Origin: Phycisphaerae bacterium
GTDB taxonomy: Bacteria > Planctomycetota > Phycisphaerae > UBA1845
DNA length: 64,000 nt
Direction of reading: 5' to 3'
NCBI GenBank assembly: GCA_029260015.1
Contig: JAJDEB010000036.1
Coordinates: forward strand, 310,001-374,000
Shown: positions 42,783-52,262 of the stretch, in pieces
How positions within the stretch are numbered: the stretch's first letter is position 1
How the letters are laid out: each line of letters opens with the position of its first letter
The notes under the pieces: generated by a model
Told to the model about the DNA's origin: nothing
Databases searched by the model: none
The model's input: the letters and a program-made list of their open reading frames with translations, nothing else
Position numbers and translations under genes: made by a program

Positions 42783-43694
42783 CTATTCGCGGCTGTCGTC
42801 GCGATGGGCAACAACCACGATGCCGTGTTTCTCGGCAAGCTCAACCATCGCATCGTGGTCTACAACGAAGGTTTTGTCGGCTTCGATGACGAGCACTCTG
42901 GCCCCGTGGGTCTTGAGGTTTTCGATGGTATCAGGCCCGACGGTTGGCACGTCGAAGCGCATGTCTTGATTGGGCTTGGAAACCTTGATCAGCACCCAGC
43001 CACCCGATCGACACAACTCGCCCGCACGGACAATCATGCGATCGGTTCCTTCGATCGCCTCGACCGCGATCACATCCTGCTCTTTTACCGCGATGGCCTG
43101 ACCAATATCGAGGCGTCCCATCTCTTTGGCGACGGGCCAACCAAATTCGATATCGCGCATTTGCGCTGCACTGGGCTGGCTTCGGGTCAACACACCTTCT
43201 TTTGCCATTGAATCCATGAGATACTTCACGCAGTTTTCCATCAGGATACCGCGCGCTTCCATTATGTCTGCGAGGGTTCCCAGGATCGTATCGGTGCGTC
43301 GATCGGGAAGATGAAAGAACCAAAACCGCAGCGTGGTCCAATCCGGCAGTAACCGAAACAACCGAAACCGCCCATACATGTCGGACTTCTTAACCGAGCC
43401 AGCCAAGATCATTCGATACGCGTCTTCCTTGAGAAAGAGGCGAATCGCCCGACCCATTTTGGCGACACCGCACCAATAAAACTTGTCGGCGATATTGGCG
43501 AGCTTCGGGTCTGCAAACCCGCGAAGCCCCAACACGACCACTTGCTGACCAGCTTCCCGCGCGTTTTCAATGACCATGCGGGGCATCGCCCCACCACCCG
43601 CGATCAATCCCAGAACATTGTTCTCTCGGAGTGGGGCTGTCATGCTTGAACTTGTACCATTCGTTGACGACACAGCTTGCGGAGAGCCACTCAT
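42783..43694 (-). CDS. lpxI: UDP-2,3-diacylglucosamine diphosphatase LpxI
   Basis: 303 aa. LpxI-type features: VLGLIAGGGAMPRMVIENAR at the N-terminus, YWCGVAKMGRAIRLFLKE, MILAGSVKK, then the C-terminal catalytic domain with DIGQAIAVKEQDVIAVEAIE, GTDRMI, SKPNQDMRFDVPTVGPDTI and VLVIEADKTFVVD. It splits UDP-2,3-diacylglucosamine to lipid X and UMP in lipid A synthesis, replacing LpxH. The start overlaps the lpxD stop by 4 nt (ATGA). Residues 1-26 are a polar extension. The pairing with lpxD shows that the organism makes lipid A. Confidence 0.94.
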   Translation of the reverse strand: MSGSPQAVSSTNGTSSSMTAPLRENNVLGLIAGGGAMPRMVIENAREAGQQVVVLGLRGFADPKLANIADKFYWCGVAKMGRAIRLFLKEDAYRMILAGSVKKSDMYGRFRLFRLLPDWTTLRFWFFHLPDRRTDTILGTLADIMEARGILMENCVKYLMDSMAKEGVLTRSQPSAAQMRDIEFGWPVAKEMGRLDIGQAIAVKEQDVIAVEAIEGTDRMIVRAGELCRSGGWVLIKVSKPNQDMRFDVPTVGPDTIENLKTHGARVLVIEADKTFVVDHDAMVELAEKHGIVVVAHRDDSRE

Positions 43695-44788
43695 GAATCG
43701 CTTTCGCCCGCCGCGCCGTCTTTCGCACCGGTTAGTTGACTTACGATTTCTCGAAGCTTAGCCAACTCGGATTCCATCTCGCGAAGGCGGGTCCTCATCG
43801 CCGGGAGTTTTTGCATCGCGATCATTTGACGGCGAGCGTTTCGCACTTCGGTGGCCGGAGTGCCTAAAACGCTCTCGCCATCTTTGACTGAACTGCCAAC
43901 GCCCGATTGGGCGTAAACCTTTGCTCTGTCACCGATGGATATGTGCCCGACGATACCGGCTTGCCCTGCGATGATGACGTTCTTGCCCACCGTCACCGTG
44001 CCAGCCAACCCGGCTTGGGCGACGATCATGCAGCTGTCACCAATCTTGCAACCGTGTCCGATCGCGATTAAATCGCTGAGCTTGGAACCGCGGCCGATCA
44101 ACGTCGTGCCCATCGTTGCGCGATCGATCGCACAGTTGGCCCCCATCTCGACATCGTCGCCAACTTCGACATTGCCAACCTGCGGAATCTTCATCCAGGT
44201 TTCGCCGGCTGGTGCATATCCCAAACCATCTTGACCGATCACGGTTCCCGAATGCAGCGTGACGCGGTCACCTAGTTTGCATTCGTCGTACACCGTGACG
44301 TTCGCATAAAGCGTGACATCGTCGCCGATAATCGCACCCGGTCCCACGAAAGTTCCGGGATATATGTTGGCGTTCTTTCCGACCTTTGCGTTTTCGCCGA
44401 TGTAGGCGAGCGGTGCGATATTTGAATTTTCTCCGATCGTGGCAGATGGCGCGATCCAGGCTTTCTCATGAAGGCCCCATTTCGGATGGCGGCGCTCGCC
44501 GTAAATCTTCTGGATCGAAACCGTCAATGCCTGGTATGGGTCGGGGCAGATGATTTGCGGAATGACCGGCTGAAGCGAGTCGTCGTCCTGCATGATGATC
44601 GCGGAGGCCTGCGTGGTCGCGATTTTTTCGCGATACTTGGGATTGTTCAAAAACGTGATGTCCCCATCGCAGGCATCGTCCAATGTATTGCAACCGGTGA
44701 TGATGCGGTCGCTATCACCACGGATTTCGTTGGCCAAGCCCTGCTCGGACAAATACTTAGAAAGATCACCCAGCGTCAGCGTCTGCAC
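43691..44788 (-). CDS. lpxD: UDP-3-O-acylglucosamine N-acyltransferase LpxD
   Basis: 365 aa, GTG start at 44788. The N-terminal uridine-binding domain ends near 105. It is followed by about ten left-handed beta-helix hexapeptide turns (IAPSATIGENSNIAPLAYIG, VTLYANVTVYDECKLGDRVT) with the catalytic LIAIGHGCKIGDSCMIVAQ His. The C-terminal coiled helix (RTRLREMESELAKLREIVS) replaces the usual acyl-chain helix. It adds the N-linked hydroxyacyl chain in lipid A synthesis. It is the first gene of the lpxD-lpxI pair, which suggests one short operon. Confidence 0.95.
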   Translation of the reverse strand: MQTLTLGDLSKYLSEQGLANEIRGDSDRIITGCNTLDDACDGDITFLNNPKYREKIATTQASAIIMQDDDSLQPVIPQIICPDPYQALTVSIQKIYGERRHPKWGLHEKAWIAPSATIGENSNIAPLAYIGENAKVGKNANIYPGTFVGPGAIIGDDVTLYANVTVYDECKLGDRVTLHSGTVIGQDGLGYAPAGETWMKIPQVGNVEVGDDVEMGANCAIDRATMGTTLIGRGSKLSDLIAIGHGCKIGDSCMIVAQAGLAGTVTVGKNVIIAGQAGIVGHISIGDRAKVYAQSGVGSSVKDGESVLGTPATEVRNARRQMIAMQKLPAMRTRLREMESELAKLREIVSQLTGAKDGAAGESDS

Positions 44789-44944
44789 AGTCCAGTTCCA
44801 ATTCCAGTCAAGTATTCCAGATTCGCTCTAATCATGCGGGAGAGGGCAAAAATGTCAATCTGCATAACCACGAATCGCCGAAATTGGTGCAGGCATTGTC
44901 ACCTCTGTGAATCCTGGATTGGCCGTGTCCAAATCGCAAAAGGC

Positions 44945-46522
44945 TTACTTCCGTTCGAGAATGCACACCCCATAGGCAGGAATCGGCAAACGCCTCCGAT
45001 GGGTTTTACCGGTTAATCGATCCGTGTACGCCTGTGACAAAGGCTTGCCCTCCGACGAAATCATCTTGAGGCTACGGCCCTGGTCGCTCAGATTCACGAC
45101 TGCCAGGCGGCTACCGTCGGCAGTCTGCCGCACATAAATTCGCTCAGCCGGATCGGTACCTGATTCCGCAAAGATGATCGCTCGCAAATCAGCTGCGCGA
45201 TCGGTCAGCAGCTTCGACGCTTCCTTTGCAGCCGCATCTGGCGAAAACTCTGAGCCAGGTTTGAACCGCAGTTTGTATTCGTATCGAGAACTTGACCCGC
45301 TGTTATTCTCAACCACATCGAATGGAATCTGCCAATCGACCAATGCGTCGGCCAACTCTGTAAAGTCTGCCGACCATGCGTTGGGATCGCGCGGGTTCAA
45401 AGCGCTTGCGTCGATGAGGACGGCCATCTTCCTCGGCGTGCGAAACGGTGCCAACAGTTTGGAATGCTGCCTGATTTCCATCGACGTGTGTGCTGCCGCC
45501 TCGAGCCAATCGGGGTCGGCTAATCTTGACGGATACGCCGACGCACCGCCGAACTGCGCGTCGCGCCACCCTTCAACCAATCCGAGTCGCTGCCCGTCGA
45601 TCGCCTGCACCCACATCGCGGCGCGCATGCGCTGTGACAGTGTATGCCGATCGCCTGCAGGAGTCGCGATGCCGATCGCATGATACGTCGGTTGAATCGT
45701 CGCCCCACGCACCAGCGCGCGCCGTGCGATCATCGCGCCCCATGTTTCGCCTTCGACAGCATCGGTAACAGCCACCGAACCTGATGAACGCGACAGCATT
45801 TCGCTCAGGTTCTTTGCTCTAAAGCTAGCGACCGGAACCAGTTCTATATCGAGCGCGGCTGCATACTGCTGAAGCGTTGCCCCACCTCCGGCCATCGCAC
45901 CTGCGCCTGAAATGGTAGGATAAAACGACTGCCCCGTTGAAATGATCAGTTCGAAATCGCCAAACCGCGACGGACCGTCGTTACCTCTGGCCCTATCGAC
46001 AAACGCAAAGACCGATGCCGGCTCACTTGCAGTATCACTCGATTCGGCAAACCATGAATCCCAGTTCGTCGATTCAAGTGCGGGCGGTTCGGGGCGCGTG
46101 TTTTGTCCGATTCGATCGACGGCACTTTCCAGCCACGCGATCGCCCGACGTCTCGATGGTTCACTTAAGCGACCCGCATCGTGCTGCTGTAATTTGAGTT
46201 CGTCCGCAAGCATTTGACTCGTCTTCAGCGCGATCGCCAGGGTCGCTCGATCGTACGGCTGCCCTTGCATGGCGTAGTACAAATCGTCGAGGACGTTTCC
46301 TGGAACCATTCGCCGCAACCGGGTTTGAATGCCAGCCAGACCCGTCGCTGGTGACGAGCCTGCGCTATTCTTTGAACTGAATGAACTCAGCGTGCCGTTT
46401 GAGACACAACCACTCGACACAAGAAAAAGAAATATCGCGCCAACGGCAAGCGCACCATTGAGGGTTTTTCTAACCCATATGCCGCACACGGCGAGCGTTA
46501 CAAACGAATTCCATCGCATCAT
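44945..46522 (-). CDS. large lipoprotein, unknown function, 525 aa
   Basis: The start ATG 46522 (AAGGA SD) gives a long signal region ending in LVSSGC. The body starts with a helical domain (RRMVPGNVLDDLYYAMQGQP, LAIALKTSQMLADELKL). A central alpha/beta region follows with TWGAMIARRALVRGATIQP and HTLSQRMRAAMWVQAI, then a region that resembles a class I glutamine-amidotransferase or beta-galactosidase-trimerisation-like fold (PRKMAVLIDASALNPRD, LVDWQIPFDVVENN). The final beta module (RLAVVNLSDQGRSLKMI) looks like the terminal sandwich of glycoside hydrolases. I cannot name a family; a surface glycoside-processing protein is a guess. Confidence 0.6.
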   Translation of the reverse strand: MMRWNSFVTLAVCGIWVRKTLNGALAVGAIFLFLVSSGCVSNGTLSSFSSKNSAGSSPATGLAGIQTRLRRMVPGNVLDDLYYAMQGQPYDRATLAIALKTSQMLADELKLQQHDAGRLSEPSRRRAIAWLESAVDRIGQNTRPEPPALESTNWDSWFAESSDTASEPASVFAFVDRARGNDGPSRFGDFELIISTGQSFYPTISGAGAMAGGGATLQQYAAALDIELVPVASFRAKNLSEMLSRSSGSVAVTDAVEGETWGAMIARRALVRGATIQPTYHAIGIATPAGDRHTLSQRMRAAMWVQAIDGQRLGLVEGWRDAQFGGASAYPSRLADPDWLEAAAHTSMEIRQHSKLLAPFRTPRKMAVLIDASALNPRDPNAWSADFTELADALVDWQIPFDVVENNSGSSSRYEYKLRFKPGSEFSPDAAAKEASKLLTDRAADLRAIIFAESGTDPAERIYVRQTADGSRLAVVNLSDQGRSLKMISSEGKPLSQAYTDRLTGKTHRRRLPIPAYGVCILERK

Positions 46523-46532
46523 GTTTGAATCC

Positions 46533-47132
46533 TTACCAAAACTTCCACCAAGGCCGCCGGGATTCATCGTCTTGTTGAGCTTCGTCAAAGGCATTCTCCG
46601 ACGGCAGTAGATTTCGCAAATCGGCCAACCGCGTGCGGGTGTACCGTTCGGGATGGGCTTGGACCCTCTTTCGACTCGACCCGGCAAACACCGCATCGTC
46701 TGGGGGTGCATCAACATAAGCGTCAAAGAACTTAAGCGCTTCGTCAAGGCATTGGCCGGCTCGGATTCTAAGCCAGCGAACTTCGGCTGGGATCGGTTCC
46801 GACTTGGCTTTTTCCAACAGTATCTCGTGAAGTGTGACCCATTGAACGATGTCGATCAGTTTGGACTGAGCGCGTCCCAGGCTAATCGCGTGCGTGCCCG
46901 AAATTGGATCGAATCGATCCTTGACCGGCGGAAGATGGTCAACTGAAAAACGGATGGACTCTGACCCGCCGCAGTTACGACACACGCCGACGACTTTCAC
47001 TGTATTCGGGGAATTATCAGGGGTCGCATCTTGAGGATCGAGACGATCTGACTGACAAAGGGGGCATGGCGTGACGAGAAAATACAGGAACGCCTCGACG
47101 AGGCTATGGGCGGAGAGACATTCAGCGGACAT
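46533..47132 (-). CDS. zinc-ribbon protein, unknown function
   Basis: 199 aa. A four-Cys zinc ribbon lies near the N-terminus (CPLC at 23-26 and CRNC at 51-54). A helical region with LIDIVQWVTLHEILLEKAKS and LRIRAGQCLDEALKFFD follows, and the protein ends in a charged tail WWKFW. There is no membrane segment. It lies 10 nt before the lipoprotein gene at 44945-46522 and is probably co-transcribed with it. The ribbon and helical bundle suggest an adaptor; no function is assigned. Confidence 0.68.
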   Translation of the reverse strand: MSAECLSAHSLVEAFLYFLVTPCPLCQSDRLDPQDATPDNSPNTVKVVGVCRNCGGSESIRFSVDHLPPVKDRFDPISGTHAISLGRAQSKLIDIVQWVTLHEILLEKAKSEPIPAEVRWLRIRAGQCLDEALKFFDAYVDAPPDDAVFAGSSRKRVQAHPERYTRTRLADLRNLLPSENAFDEAQQDDESRRPWWKFW

Positions 47133-47186
47133 CGTATTCCGTCAAGGCGAATTGGCAAAACCATCTGGCGTCAAACCAAACGCCAG

Positions 47187-48152
47187 TTACTTGGGAAGCG
47201 CGCTGAGATAATTGATCGCGTCTTCAATGAGCTTGTCCAGCTTGGAATTGTCCGGTGTATCACCACCTGTAAGACTATCCACCTCGTCGTCGAGGGCTAC
47301 AACATGCGCTTCCAGCCCGCCCTTGAGCGTTGACCATTCGCTCGCATCGTCAAAAAGAGCGCTCTTGATTCGCCAGCTGCCATCCACATCAGCCATCGAA
47401 AACGCTGCGGTGGTCCCATCGGGAGTTGTCGCGCTAACGCTGGCGTCTGAGCCGGTAATCGAAACACTACCGACCGTCGGAATGGCCCTTCTTTGCGACA
47501 GCGACTGTTCAAATTTTGACTTCACACCTGGTGAGACTTTTTCATAAGCAGCTAGCAGCGACGACAAGCTCGTGTTCATTTCATCCAGCGTGTCGTAGTA
47601 ATAGTCAGCATCCGACTTCTGACCGTCCACAAAATATGCAGACATATTGGTATAACGTCCTGCTGCCCGATCACCGGCGAATTCTTCGAGTACTTTCTTG
47701 GCGTCGGCTTCACTGGCACCGCCGCTTCCTCCTGTTTCCCCTCCATCGCCGGATGGTGCAGCTTCACCTGTCGCGGCCTGTTCGCCCACCGGTGGAATCG
47801 TCTGCCCCATCAGGTTGTTGAGAAACGCTTTGCCGACGTTGCTCAGCGCTTCACCCGGTGTGTCGGCAGTGGTCAGATCTTCGGGCTCTTCTGCCGGCGT
47901 GCCCTTGACCATCTCTGCCGCTTCGGGTGAGTTGATTTCGTCGCGGCGAATGATTGTCGCCCGGGCATTTTCGAGAATGCTGGGGTCACGCGATCCGGCA
48001 ACGGTGCGCGCCACCGGCAGCAACGGACGACCACCTTCCGATACGGCCATGTTGCGGTTGTACAATGGTGACGGTTCCTGATCGCCACAACCAGCCGCAC
48101 CTACAAATGCACTCACGCAAATTGCCGAAACCGCAAACACTCGATTCAACAT
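47187..48152 (-). CDS. lipoprotein with low-complexity linker, unknown function
   Basis: 321 aa from ATG 48152 (GGAG SD). The signal peptide is MLNRVFAVSAICVSAFVGAA with lipobox Cys 22. A Gly/Glu-rich linker (GDGGETGGSGGASEADAKK) separates an N-terminal tail from a C-terminal region. That region (about 150-300) combines helices (DTLDEMNTSLSSLLAAYEKV) with a beta sheet (VSITGSDASVSATTPDGTTA, WRIKSALF), like the SnoaL/NTF2-type 'variable fluctuation' folds. No clear family. It is divergent from no neighbour and precedes the zinc-ribbon gene by 55 nt. Confidence 0.7.
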   Translation of the reverse strand: MLNRVFAVSAICVSAFVGAAGCGDQEPSPLYNRNMAVSEGGRPLLPVARTVAGSRDPSILENARATIIRRDEINSPEAAEMVKGTPAEEPEDLTTADTPGEALSNVGKAFLNNLMGQTIPPVGEQAATGEAAPSGDGGETGGSGGASEADAKKVLEEFAGDRAAGRYTNMSAYFVDGQKSDADYYYDTLDEMNTSLSSLLAAYEKVSPGVKSKFEQSLSQRRAIPTVGSVSITGSDASVSATTPDGTTAAFSMADVDGSWRIKSALFDDASEWSTLKGGLEAHVVALDDEVDSLTGGDTPDNSKLDKLIEDAINYLSALPK

Positions 48153-48331
48153 CGATTCATTCTCCGTACCCACAGGCCCCCATTTGAAACAGCCTGATGC
48201 GTACGAGAATAGATCGAGGGAGCGGTAGCGTCAACTTTCTTCACAGTCGCAGCGCCATCCAATCGCGAGAATATCGCCCTCAATCCAATCAGCCTTCAAT
48301 TCCAACCATTTGGTATCCATTCGAATCGGCA

Positions 48332-50209
48332 CTAGGGTTTCCGATGCATTTCGCCATTATCAAGCCGCCTGAAGTAATCGGCTGCCGCTCGGCGATACCG
48401 GGGCATCAACAGCAACACAGCCGGCAAGTTCACAAACACCATCGCACCGGCAAGCGCATCGCCCATGTTGTAAACAATCTTGAATTCCTGAACCACGCAG
48501 CCGAGGAAAATCACCGTCACGAACATGAACTTATACGGCAGAACAAACCCACGCCCGAAGAGGAACTCCGCACCCTTCTCACCGTAATAGCTCCAGCTGA
48601 TCATCGTGCTGAATGCAAACAACAACACGCCCAACGTCACCATCCATTTGCCGAATCCAAAGATCCCGGTATCAAACGCAGCCCGCGTCATGCTCGAACC
48701 GTCAAGCTTCAGGTGAACGGGCAGCCCGGGCACAATTTCCGACACGTCCATGCCATCGGGCAACTCCAACGTCTCTTCATTGGCCGAGAGCACGATTTCC
48801 GTCGCGCCCAACCAGTTGTCACTGGCTGACTCGCCCACCGCCTTGATATCGGCGCTGGCGCGCTTGGGTTCGCGACCTTGCTCCTGCTCCTTGCTCATCC
48901 AGATGTTGAGTTCCTTGCCCTTGCGTGTTTTGCCGTCTTCGCGAATCTCGGATCGATACACGCGTTCGAGTTTCTCGGGCACATCGGCATTGACCGTGAC
49001 GTAAATATTGTTTCCATCAACCGCACGCACCACACCAACCTCGGGCCGGTTGTAAACACCGCTGAACATGATCACCAGCGCCGTCATCGTGCAAATGATA
49101 ATCGTATCGATGAAGGGACCGATCCCAGCCACCACACCTTCGCGAATCGGTTCATCAGTCTTGGCAGCTGCGTGCGCGATTGCGGCGCTACCTTGCCCGG
49201 CTTCGTTGCTGAATAACGCCCGGCGCAAACCCTGCTGAAACGCGATGGCAATCGTCGATCCGACAAACGCCCCGCCAGCCGGCGCATAGCCAAACGCGCT
49301 GTTGACGATCAATCCCAACATCCTCGGAACGTCGGCAAAATTCGCCCCGATTATATACAACGCACCAACCACATAAATCACGCACATCATCGGAACAAGG
49401 CGACCAGCCACCGCGCCTATGCGCTTGATACCGCCGATGATGACCATCGCCACCATGATCGCCGTAATGGCTCCTGTCCATGCTCGAGGAACCTGCCACT
49501 GCGTTTCCATCAACTCGGCGACGTTCCATGATTGATAACTGTTGCCACCACCGAACGATGCCACGAATGTGACGGCTGCAAAGAGGATCGCCAGACCGCG
49601 AAACAGCACATATAACCCGTGCTTGCCCTGCTTCTTTGCCGGTTCAGCCAACCCCTTTTGCACATACCACATCGGACCACCCGACACTTCGCCGCGTGAT
49701 GCAGATTTCGTTTTTGATTTCGAGTGAGGCTGATCCGGATAATCCAATTGGTGCGATTCAATATCGTCATCAACATATGCCGGCGCGCCGGGATCGGGTA
49801 CGTCCTTCTCATCGCGGTACATCGTCGCCAGCCCGCACTCGAAAAACTTAATCGCCATCCCGAAGAAACCGACGACCCACATCCAGAAAATCGCTCCGGG
49901 TCCGCCGATCGTGACCGCCGTCGCGACACCGGCAATATTGCCCAAGCCGATCGTCGCACTCAGCGCCGCACACAGCGCTTGAAAGTGATTGATCTGACCC
50001 GCGTCGCCCGGCTTGTCGTATTTGCCGCGAATCACCGCGACACCATGCGTCAACACTCGAAACTGAACGAACTTGGTAATAACCGAAAAGATGATCCCGC
50101 AACCGAGCAAGAGCAGGAACAACGGCATGCCCCAAATCGCATCCCCAATCTTGACTGCGAGTGCTGACAAGCCATCGATGTTGGCTACAAAATGCATGAG
50201 CGTCTCCAT
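48332..50209 (-). CDS. sodium:alanine symporter (AGCS family)
   Basis: 625 aa against about 450-550 for typical AGCS carriers. The family signatures are FQALCAALSATIGLGNIAGV and ATAVTIGGPGAIFWMWVVGFFGM, then GGPMWYVQKGL, NEAGQGSAAIAHAAAKTDEP and FSTMISWSYYGEKG. About eleven hydrophobic segments are visible. Two polar insertions stand out: one after the third membrane helix (acidic, DEKDVPDPGAPAYVDDDIES, then Lys/Ser-rich) and a ~105-residue one after TALVIMFSGVYN containing an OB/beta-like stretch. Sodium-coupled uptake of alanine or glycine is expected. It ends with no terminator visible. Confidence 0.94.
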   Translation of the reverse strand: METLMHFVANIDGLSALAVKIGDAIWGMPLFLLLLGCGIIFSVITKFVQFRVLTHGVAVIRGKYDKPGDAGQINHFQALCAALSATIGLGNIAGVATAVTIGGPGAIFWMWVVGFFGMAIKFFECGLATMYRDEKDVPDPGAPAYVDDDIESHQLDYPDQPHSKSKTKSASRGEVSGGPMWYVQKGLAEPAKKQGKHGLYVLFRGLAILFAAVTFVASFGGGNSYQSWNVAELMETQWQVPRAWTGAITAIMVAMVIIGGIKRIGAVAGRLVPMMCVIYVVGALYIIGANFADVPRMLGLIVNSAFGYAPAGGAFVGSTIAIAFQQGLRRALFSNEAGQGSAAIAHAAAKTDEPIREGVVAGIGPFIDTIIICTMTALVIMFSGVYNRPEVGVVRAVDGNNIYVTVNADVPEKLERVYRSEIREDGKTRKGKELNIWMSKEQEQGREPKRASADIKAVGESASDNWLGATEIVLSANEETLELPDGMDVSEIVPGLPVHLKLDGSSMTRAAFDTGIFGFGKWMVTLGVLLFAFSTMISWSYYGEKGAEFLFGRGFVLPYKFMFVTVIFLGCVVQEFKIVYNMGDALAGAMVFVNLPAVLLLMPRYRRAAADYFRRLDNGEMHRKP

Positions 50210-50316
50210 CTACCGGTCGCGTTTATTTTTTGAAAGTGGATAAGTGGCGTCGATTGTAAGCAGGTTGGCTGGCGAATCAATTATCAATCGGAATCAAGTA
50301 AGTCTGGTGGGGACGC

Positions 50317-50337
50317 GTAGGGTGGGCCGTGCCCACC
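50317..50337. repeat. single GTAGGGT arm (GGGCCGTGCCC variant)
   Basis: It begins GTAGGGTGGGCCGTGCCC, identical to the arms at 25975-25995 and 51137-51157. It stands alone without its inverted partner, 3 nt past the stop end of the udg gene on the opposite reading. Confidence 0.85.
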
Positions 50338-50339
50338 AT

Positions 50340-51098
50340 TCAGCGTGTAGGCAACTCAAGCCCCAGCAGCTTCATCACCATCTGCAAATCGTCCCACGTC
50401 TTCTTCTTCTCTTGCGGGCTTCGCAGCAGATACGCCGGGTGATACGTCGGCATCAGTGAAATGCTGGTCACCTCGCCCGACAGATTCGTGTAGTGATAAT
50501 CGTGGAACTGCCCGCGCAACCTTCCGATCCCCGTCTGCGTATCGAGCAACATCTTCGATGCCGGCGCGCCCAACGCCACGATCACCTCCGGTTCAACGAT
50601 TCCGATCTGCTCATGCAAGTACGGTGTACACGCGATCACCTCGTCAGCCGCAGGGTCGCGATTGTTTGGTGGGCGACACTTGACGATGTTGCAGATGTAT
50701 GTGTCCTCGCGCTTCAAACCCATCGCCGCGATCATCTTATTAAGAAGCTGCCCCGCCCGCCCGACGAACGGAACCCCCTGGCGATCTTCATCAAAGCCCG
50801 GCCCCTCACCGATGAACATCAAGCGCGCATTGGCATCGCCATCGCCAAACACCGTGTTCGTCCGCCCTTTGCACAAACCGCACTTCTCGCAACCCTTCAC
50901 CTGATCGCGATCGAGCACGTCAAGCTGTGTACGCTTCGACTCCACCGACACGCTGCCACCAGCAGTAACAGGCGCACCGGTAGCGCCATGCTCAGCCAAC
51001 ATGCGCAACACCGATGGCACGGGCACACTGTCAACACCGAACAATCGGTCGGCTTGCAGCAGTCGCTTCACGTGTTGGGCTGTCGGATTGCTTTGCAT
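50340..51098 (-). CDS. uracil-DNA glycosylase, family 4 (Fe-S type)
   Basis: 252 aa from ATG 51098. A longer frame to 51170 is coding only through a repeat arm and is rejected. It shows the Fe-S Cys of CEKCGLCKGRTNTVFG, the catalytic/uracil pocket GEGPGFDEDRQGVPFVGRAG, NIVKCRPPNNRDP, and the C-terminal PTYHPAYLLR with the active His. It removes uracil from DNA, complementing the dUTPase at 25.6 kb. The N-terminal ~75 residues are an extra region typical of some family 4 enzymes. Identical repeat arms lie on both flanks. Confidence 0.95.
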   Translation of the reverse strand: MQSNPTAQHVKRLLQADRLFGVDSVPVPSVLRMLAEHGATGAPVTAGGSVSVESKRTQLDVLDRDQVKGCEKCGLCKGRTNTVFGDGDANARLMFIGEGPGFDEDRQGVPFVGRAGQLLNKMIAAMGLKREDTYICNIVKCRPPNNRDPAADEVIACTPYLHEQIGIVEPEVIVALGAPASKMLLDTQTGIGRLRGQFHDYHYTNLSGEVTSISLMPTYHPAYLLRSPQEKKKTWDDLQMVMKLLGLELPTR

Positions 51099-51136
51099 TA
51101 GCGCAGACGCTTTCTGAACAAGCGCCGAATCGATTC

Positions 51137-51200
51137 GTAGGGTGGGCCGTGCCCACCAAGTCGTGGGCAATCAAACTGCGGTGGGCACGGCCCACCCTAC
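51137..51200. repeat. GTAGGGT-type inverted repeat element (GGGCCGTGCCC variant)
   Basis: Left arm 51137-51157, right arm 51180-51200, exact reverse complements 22 nt apart. It lies in the short intergenic region between the udg gene (minus) and the hydrolase gene (plus), so here it flanks starts and not stops. Confidence 0.9.
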
Positions 51201-51256
51201 GATGCGGAACTCAAGCGCGATTTAACACGGATACGGATTTGGTTTAATATAACCCG

Positions 51257-52105
51257 ATGCCATCATTTGAGGAAACAAGCATCACACTCGACGACGGTTA
51301 CGATGCCTACGCACGCTATTGGCCGCAACCCGGCTGCCGCGAAGCCGTGCTGCATTTGCACGGGATTCAGTCGCATGCCAGCTGGTACGAGTTGACGGCG
51401 AAAGCGCTCAACGATGCCGGTTACGCTGTATTGCAGCCGGATCGTCGCGGGTCTGGCAAGAATTCACAGGCACGCGGCCACGCCGATTCATCGCAACAGT
51501 TGATCGATGACGGCCTGCGCTATGCCCAACGTCTTGCCGAAGTTTCCGGAACGGATCGCATTCACCTTGTCGGTGTGAGTTGGGGAGGCAAGTTAGCCGC
51601 TGCGATGCACGTCACCGATCCGAATCGGTTCGTCAGCATCGCGTTGATCGCCCCGGGAATCTATCCGATCATCTCGGTATCGAATGCCGAGAAATTCCGC
51701 ATCGGGTTTTCGATGATTTCCGAACCGACGCGCTCGTACGACATCCCGCTGAACGATCCGGAACTTTTCACCGATCAGCCCGAATACATCGAGTACCTGA
51801 AAAGCGACGCCATCCAACTCCACCAAGCGACAGCTGGCTTCTACCTCGCATCAAGAAGGATGGATAAAACAGTAGCCAAAATCACCAAAGCCCCACCAGT
51901 CCCCCTACACATGTTCCTAGCCGGCGAAGAACGAATCATCGACAACGAACGCTCAAGAGAATTAATAAGGTCGCTAAACTGGCCAAACACCAGAATCAGC
52001 ACCTACGAAAATTCCCGCCACACGCTCGAGTTCGGGCTGCAGCGGGATGAGTTTTTGAGGGATTTGGTTGCGTGGGCGAGGGATCCGATGACAAATCATG
52101 TCTAA
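51257..52105 (+). CDS. alpha/beta hydrolase (monoglyceride-lipase-like)
   Basis: 282 aa. The fold is complete: oxyanion LHLHGIQSHASWYE, D-RRGSG (QPDRRGSGKN), nucleophile elbow VGVSWGGKL (Ser110 region), a lid of about 60 residues, then LFLAGEERIID-type catalytic Asp strand (HMFLAGEERIIDNE) and the His in SRHTLEFG. There is no signal peptide. Serine esterases of this kind hydrolyse monoglycerides or small esters; the substrate is unknown. The last third uses more A-ending codons than the first part. Confidence 0.87.
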   Translation: MPSFEETSITLDDGYDAYARYWPQPGCREAVLHLHGIQSHASWYELTAKALNDAGYAVLQPDRRGSGKNSQARGHADSSQQLIDDGLRYAQRLAEVSGTDRIHLVGVSWGGKLAAAMHVTDPNRFVSIALIAPGIYPIISVSNAEKFRIGFSMISEPTRSYDIPLNDPELFTDQPEYIEYLKSDAIQLHQATAGFYLASRRMDKTVAKITKAPPVPLHMFLAGEERIIDNERSRELIRSLNWPNTRISTYENSRHTLEFGLQRDEFLRDLVAWARDPMTNHV

Positions 52106-52156
52106 GCATGACAGAATAAAGCATAGAACACCTTTAGACACACCGGCGATTAATCA

Positions 52157-52185
52157 TTGCCGCTCGCTTGCCTAGTAGGTACAAT
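52157..52185 (+). promoter_or_regulatory. sigma70-like promoter of the lectin-like gene
   Basis: -35 TTGCCG (52157-52162, 4 of 6), 17-nt spacer, -10 TACAAT (52180-52185, 5 of 6). The predicted start near 52192 leaves a leader of about 70 nt. Confidence 0.5.
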
Positions 52186-52262
52186 TCCGCGCGTCTGGGT
52201 CCGAGGTCAGCTTTGCTAGAGTAAATTCCATGCAAAAGCTTGTTAAACGGAGGATGTCTAAA

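Noticed and set aside
51099..51170. N-terminal extension of the uracil-DNA glycosylase
   Set aside because: It is made only by translating a GTAGGGT repeat arm and starts at TTG without a ribosome site.
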